A DNA stretch of 7,011 bases from an uncultured Pseudomonadales bacterium (GTDB lineage Bacteria > Pseudomonadota > Gammaproteobacteria > Pseudomonadales > Porticoccaceae): NCBI GenBank assembly GCA_905478725.1, contig CAJQJT010000396.1:1-7011 (forward strand), in the 5' to 3' direction. The translations under genes were made by a program, and so were the position numbers. The notes beneath the pieces are model-generated. The model was not told where the DNA came from, searched no databases, and saw nothing but the letters and a program-made list of their open reading frames with translations. Of this stretch, positions 6,560-7,011 are shown piece by piece. The stretch's first letter is position 1, and every line of letters starts with the position of its first letter.

Positions 6560-7011
6560 CTTCTTTAAGACCATCGTACTCAGCACTGTGCAAGCGTGGG
6601 CCATACTGACCAACCACCGCGCTGGCGGCACGGTTGGCAAACACTGCGGCAGACAGGTTGGAGTAACCCTGGGTAATGCCGTAGAGATAGGCGCCGGCAA
6701 ACATATCTCCTGCGCCATTGGTGTCGACGGCAGTAATCGGTTGTGCCGCTGCGCGGAGATAATCCTTGCCATCAAATATCACTGAACCGTCGCTACCAAG
6801 AGTCACAGCGAACTCTGCTGCGCTGTTCTGTAATTGTTCCAGTGCCTGATCTAAGTTGTCGGTCTGACACCAGCTGAGCGCTTCCTGCTCATTGCAAAAC
6901 AGCAGGTCGACACCATCTCCAACAATGGTTTTTAAACCGTCGCGAAAATATTCGACAATGCCCGGGTCAGATAAGCTCAGTGCGATTTTGGTTCCCGCCT
7001 GTCTAGCGATT
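6549..7011 (-). CDS. PfkB-family carbohydrate/nucleoside kinase, adenosine-kinase-like (C-terminal part)
   Basis: The minus-strand frame is open from the window edge to TAA at 6551-6549, giving 153 C-terminal residues; the N-terminal half is outside. The PfkB signature DTNGAGDMFAG (96-106 of the fragment) supplies the anion hole and the catalytic base Asp102. NEQE (40-43) matches the NxxE motif that positions magnesium. VTLGSDGSVIFDG (69-81) is the usual strand-turn before the nucleotide site. Members phosphorylate a sugar or nucleoside hydroxyl with ATP in the cytoplasm. The AVDTNGAGDMFAGAYLYG style recalls proteins annotated as adenosine kinase in gammaproteobacteria, but substrate residues are in the missing half, so ribokinase-like or other sugar kinases remain possible. 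The in-frame GTG at 6806 is internal, because coding similarity continues upstream of it. The gene converges on the EAL gene, 19 bases away. Confidence 0.9.
   Translation of the reverse strand, partial: IARQAGTKIALSLSDPGIVEYFRDGLKTIVGDGVDLLFCNEQEALSWCQTDNLDQALEQLQNSAAEFAVTLGSDGSVIFDGKDYLRAAAQPITAVDTNGAGDMFAGAYLYGITQGYSNLSAAVFANRAASAVVGQYGPRLHSAEYDGLKEGLK

Noticed and set aside
6588..6785. Plus-strand open frame of 65 codons opposite the kinase
   Set aside because: The opposite strand encodes the PfkB signature here, so this frame is a shadow.
6549..6806. Complete small gene starting at GTG 6806
   Set aside because: The same frame stays open to the window edge and carries the NxxE motif upstream, so it is part of a larger kinase gene.
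1..7011. CRISPR array, tRNA, rRNA or toxin-antitoxin module
   Set aside because: No regularly spaced repeats, tRNA-like cloverleaf segments, rRNA stretches or paired small genes were seen.

Overview
The window looks like chromosomal DNA of a free-living Gram-negative gammaproteobacterium. GC content is moderate (close to half by eye). The genes are DsbD, a PCu(A)C copper chaperone, a DUF2333 membrane protein, a PAS-GGDEF-EAL signalling protein and an adenosine-kinase-type PfkB kinase. DUF2333 and this style of c-di-GMP protein point to Pseudomonas-like or marine cellvibrionad-like lineages. That placement is inferred from family content, not from a phylogenetic marker.

Layout. (1) Bases 1-99 hold the last 32 codons of a plus-strand frame that resembles the C-terminus of an integrase-core transposase. 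(2) Bases 100-347 are non-coding and contain a cluster of GCTAA-based repeats in both orientations. (3) dsbD lies on the minus strand (348-2081). (4) A 177-base divergent intergenic region (2082-2258) carries promoter-like sequence. (5) Two plus-strand genes follow, overlapping by four bases: a secreted PCu(A)C copper chaperone (2259-2819) and a DUF2333 inner-membrane protein (2816-3886). (6) After a 69-base gap comes a large soluble PAS-PAS-PAS-GGDEF-EAL protein (3956-6529). (7) Nineteen bases further on is the convergent 3' half of a PfkB-family, adenosine-kinase-like gene, cut by the window edge (6549-7011, minus).

How the genes may work together. DsbD carries reducing power across the inner membrane to periplasmic thiols. 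PCu(A)C proteins carry Cu(I) in the periplasm, classically towards the CuA/CuB centres of cytochrome oxidase. Their divergent arrangement suggests shared work in periplasmic copper and thiol homeostasis. The chaperone has an exact H-X10-M-X21-H-X-M site, a His/Met-rich tail built from five-residue repeats, and only two cysteines in the mature part. The EAL protein has a degenerate GGDEF site (GNDEF) and no arginine at the I-site, but all the expected EAL residues. It is most likely a c-di-GMP phosphodiesterase controlled by PAS sensing.

No CRISPR array, tRNA, rRNA or complete mobile element was seen. Most of the window is ordinary core-genome content. The least explained parts are the repeat cluster at 163-346 and the role of DUF2333 coupled to the copper chaperone.
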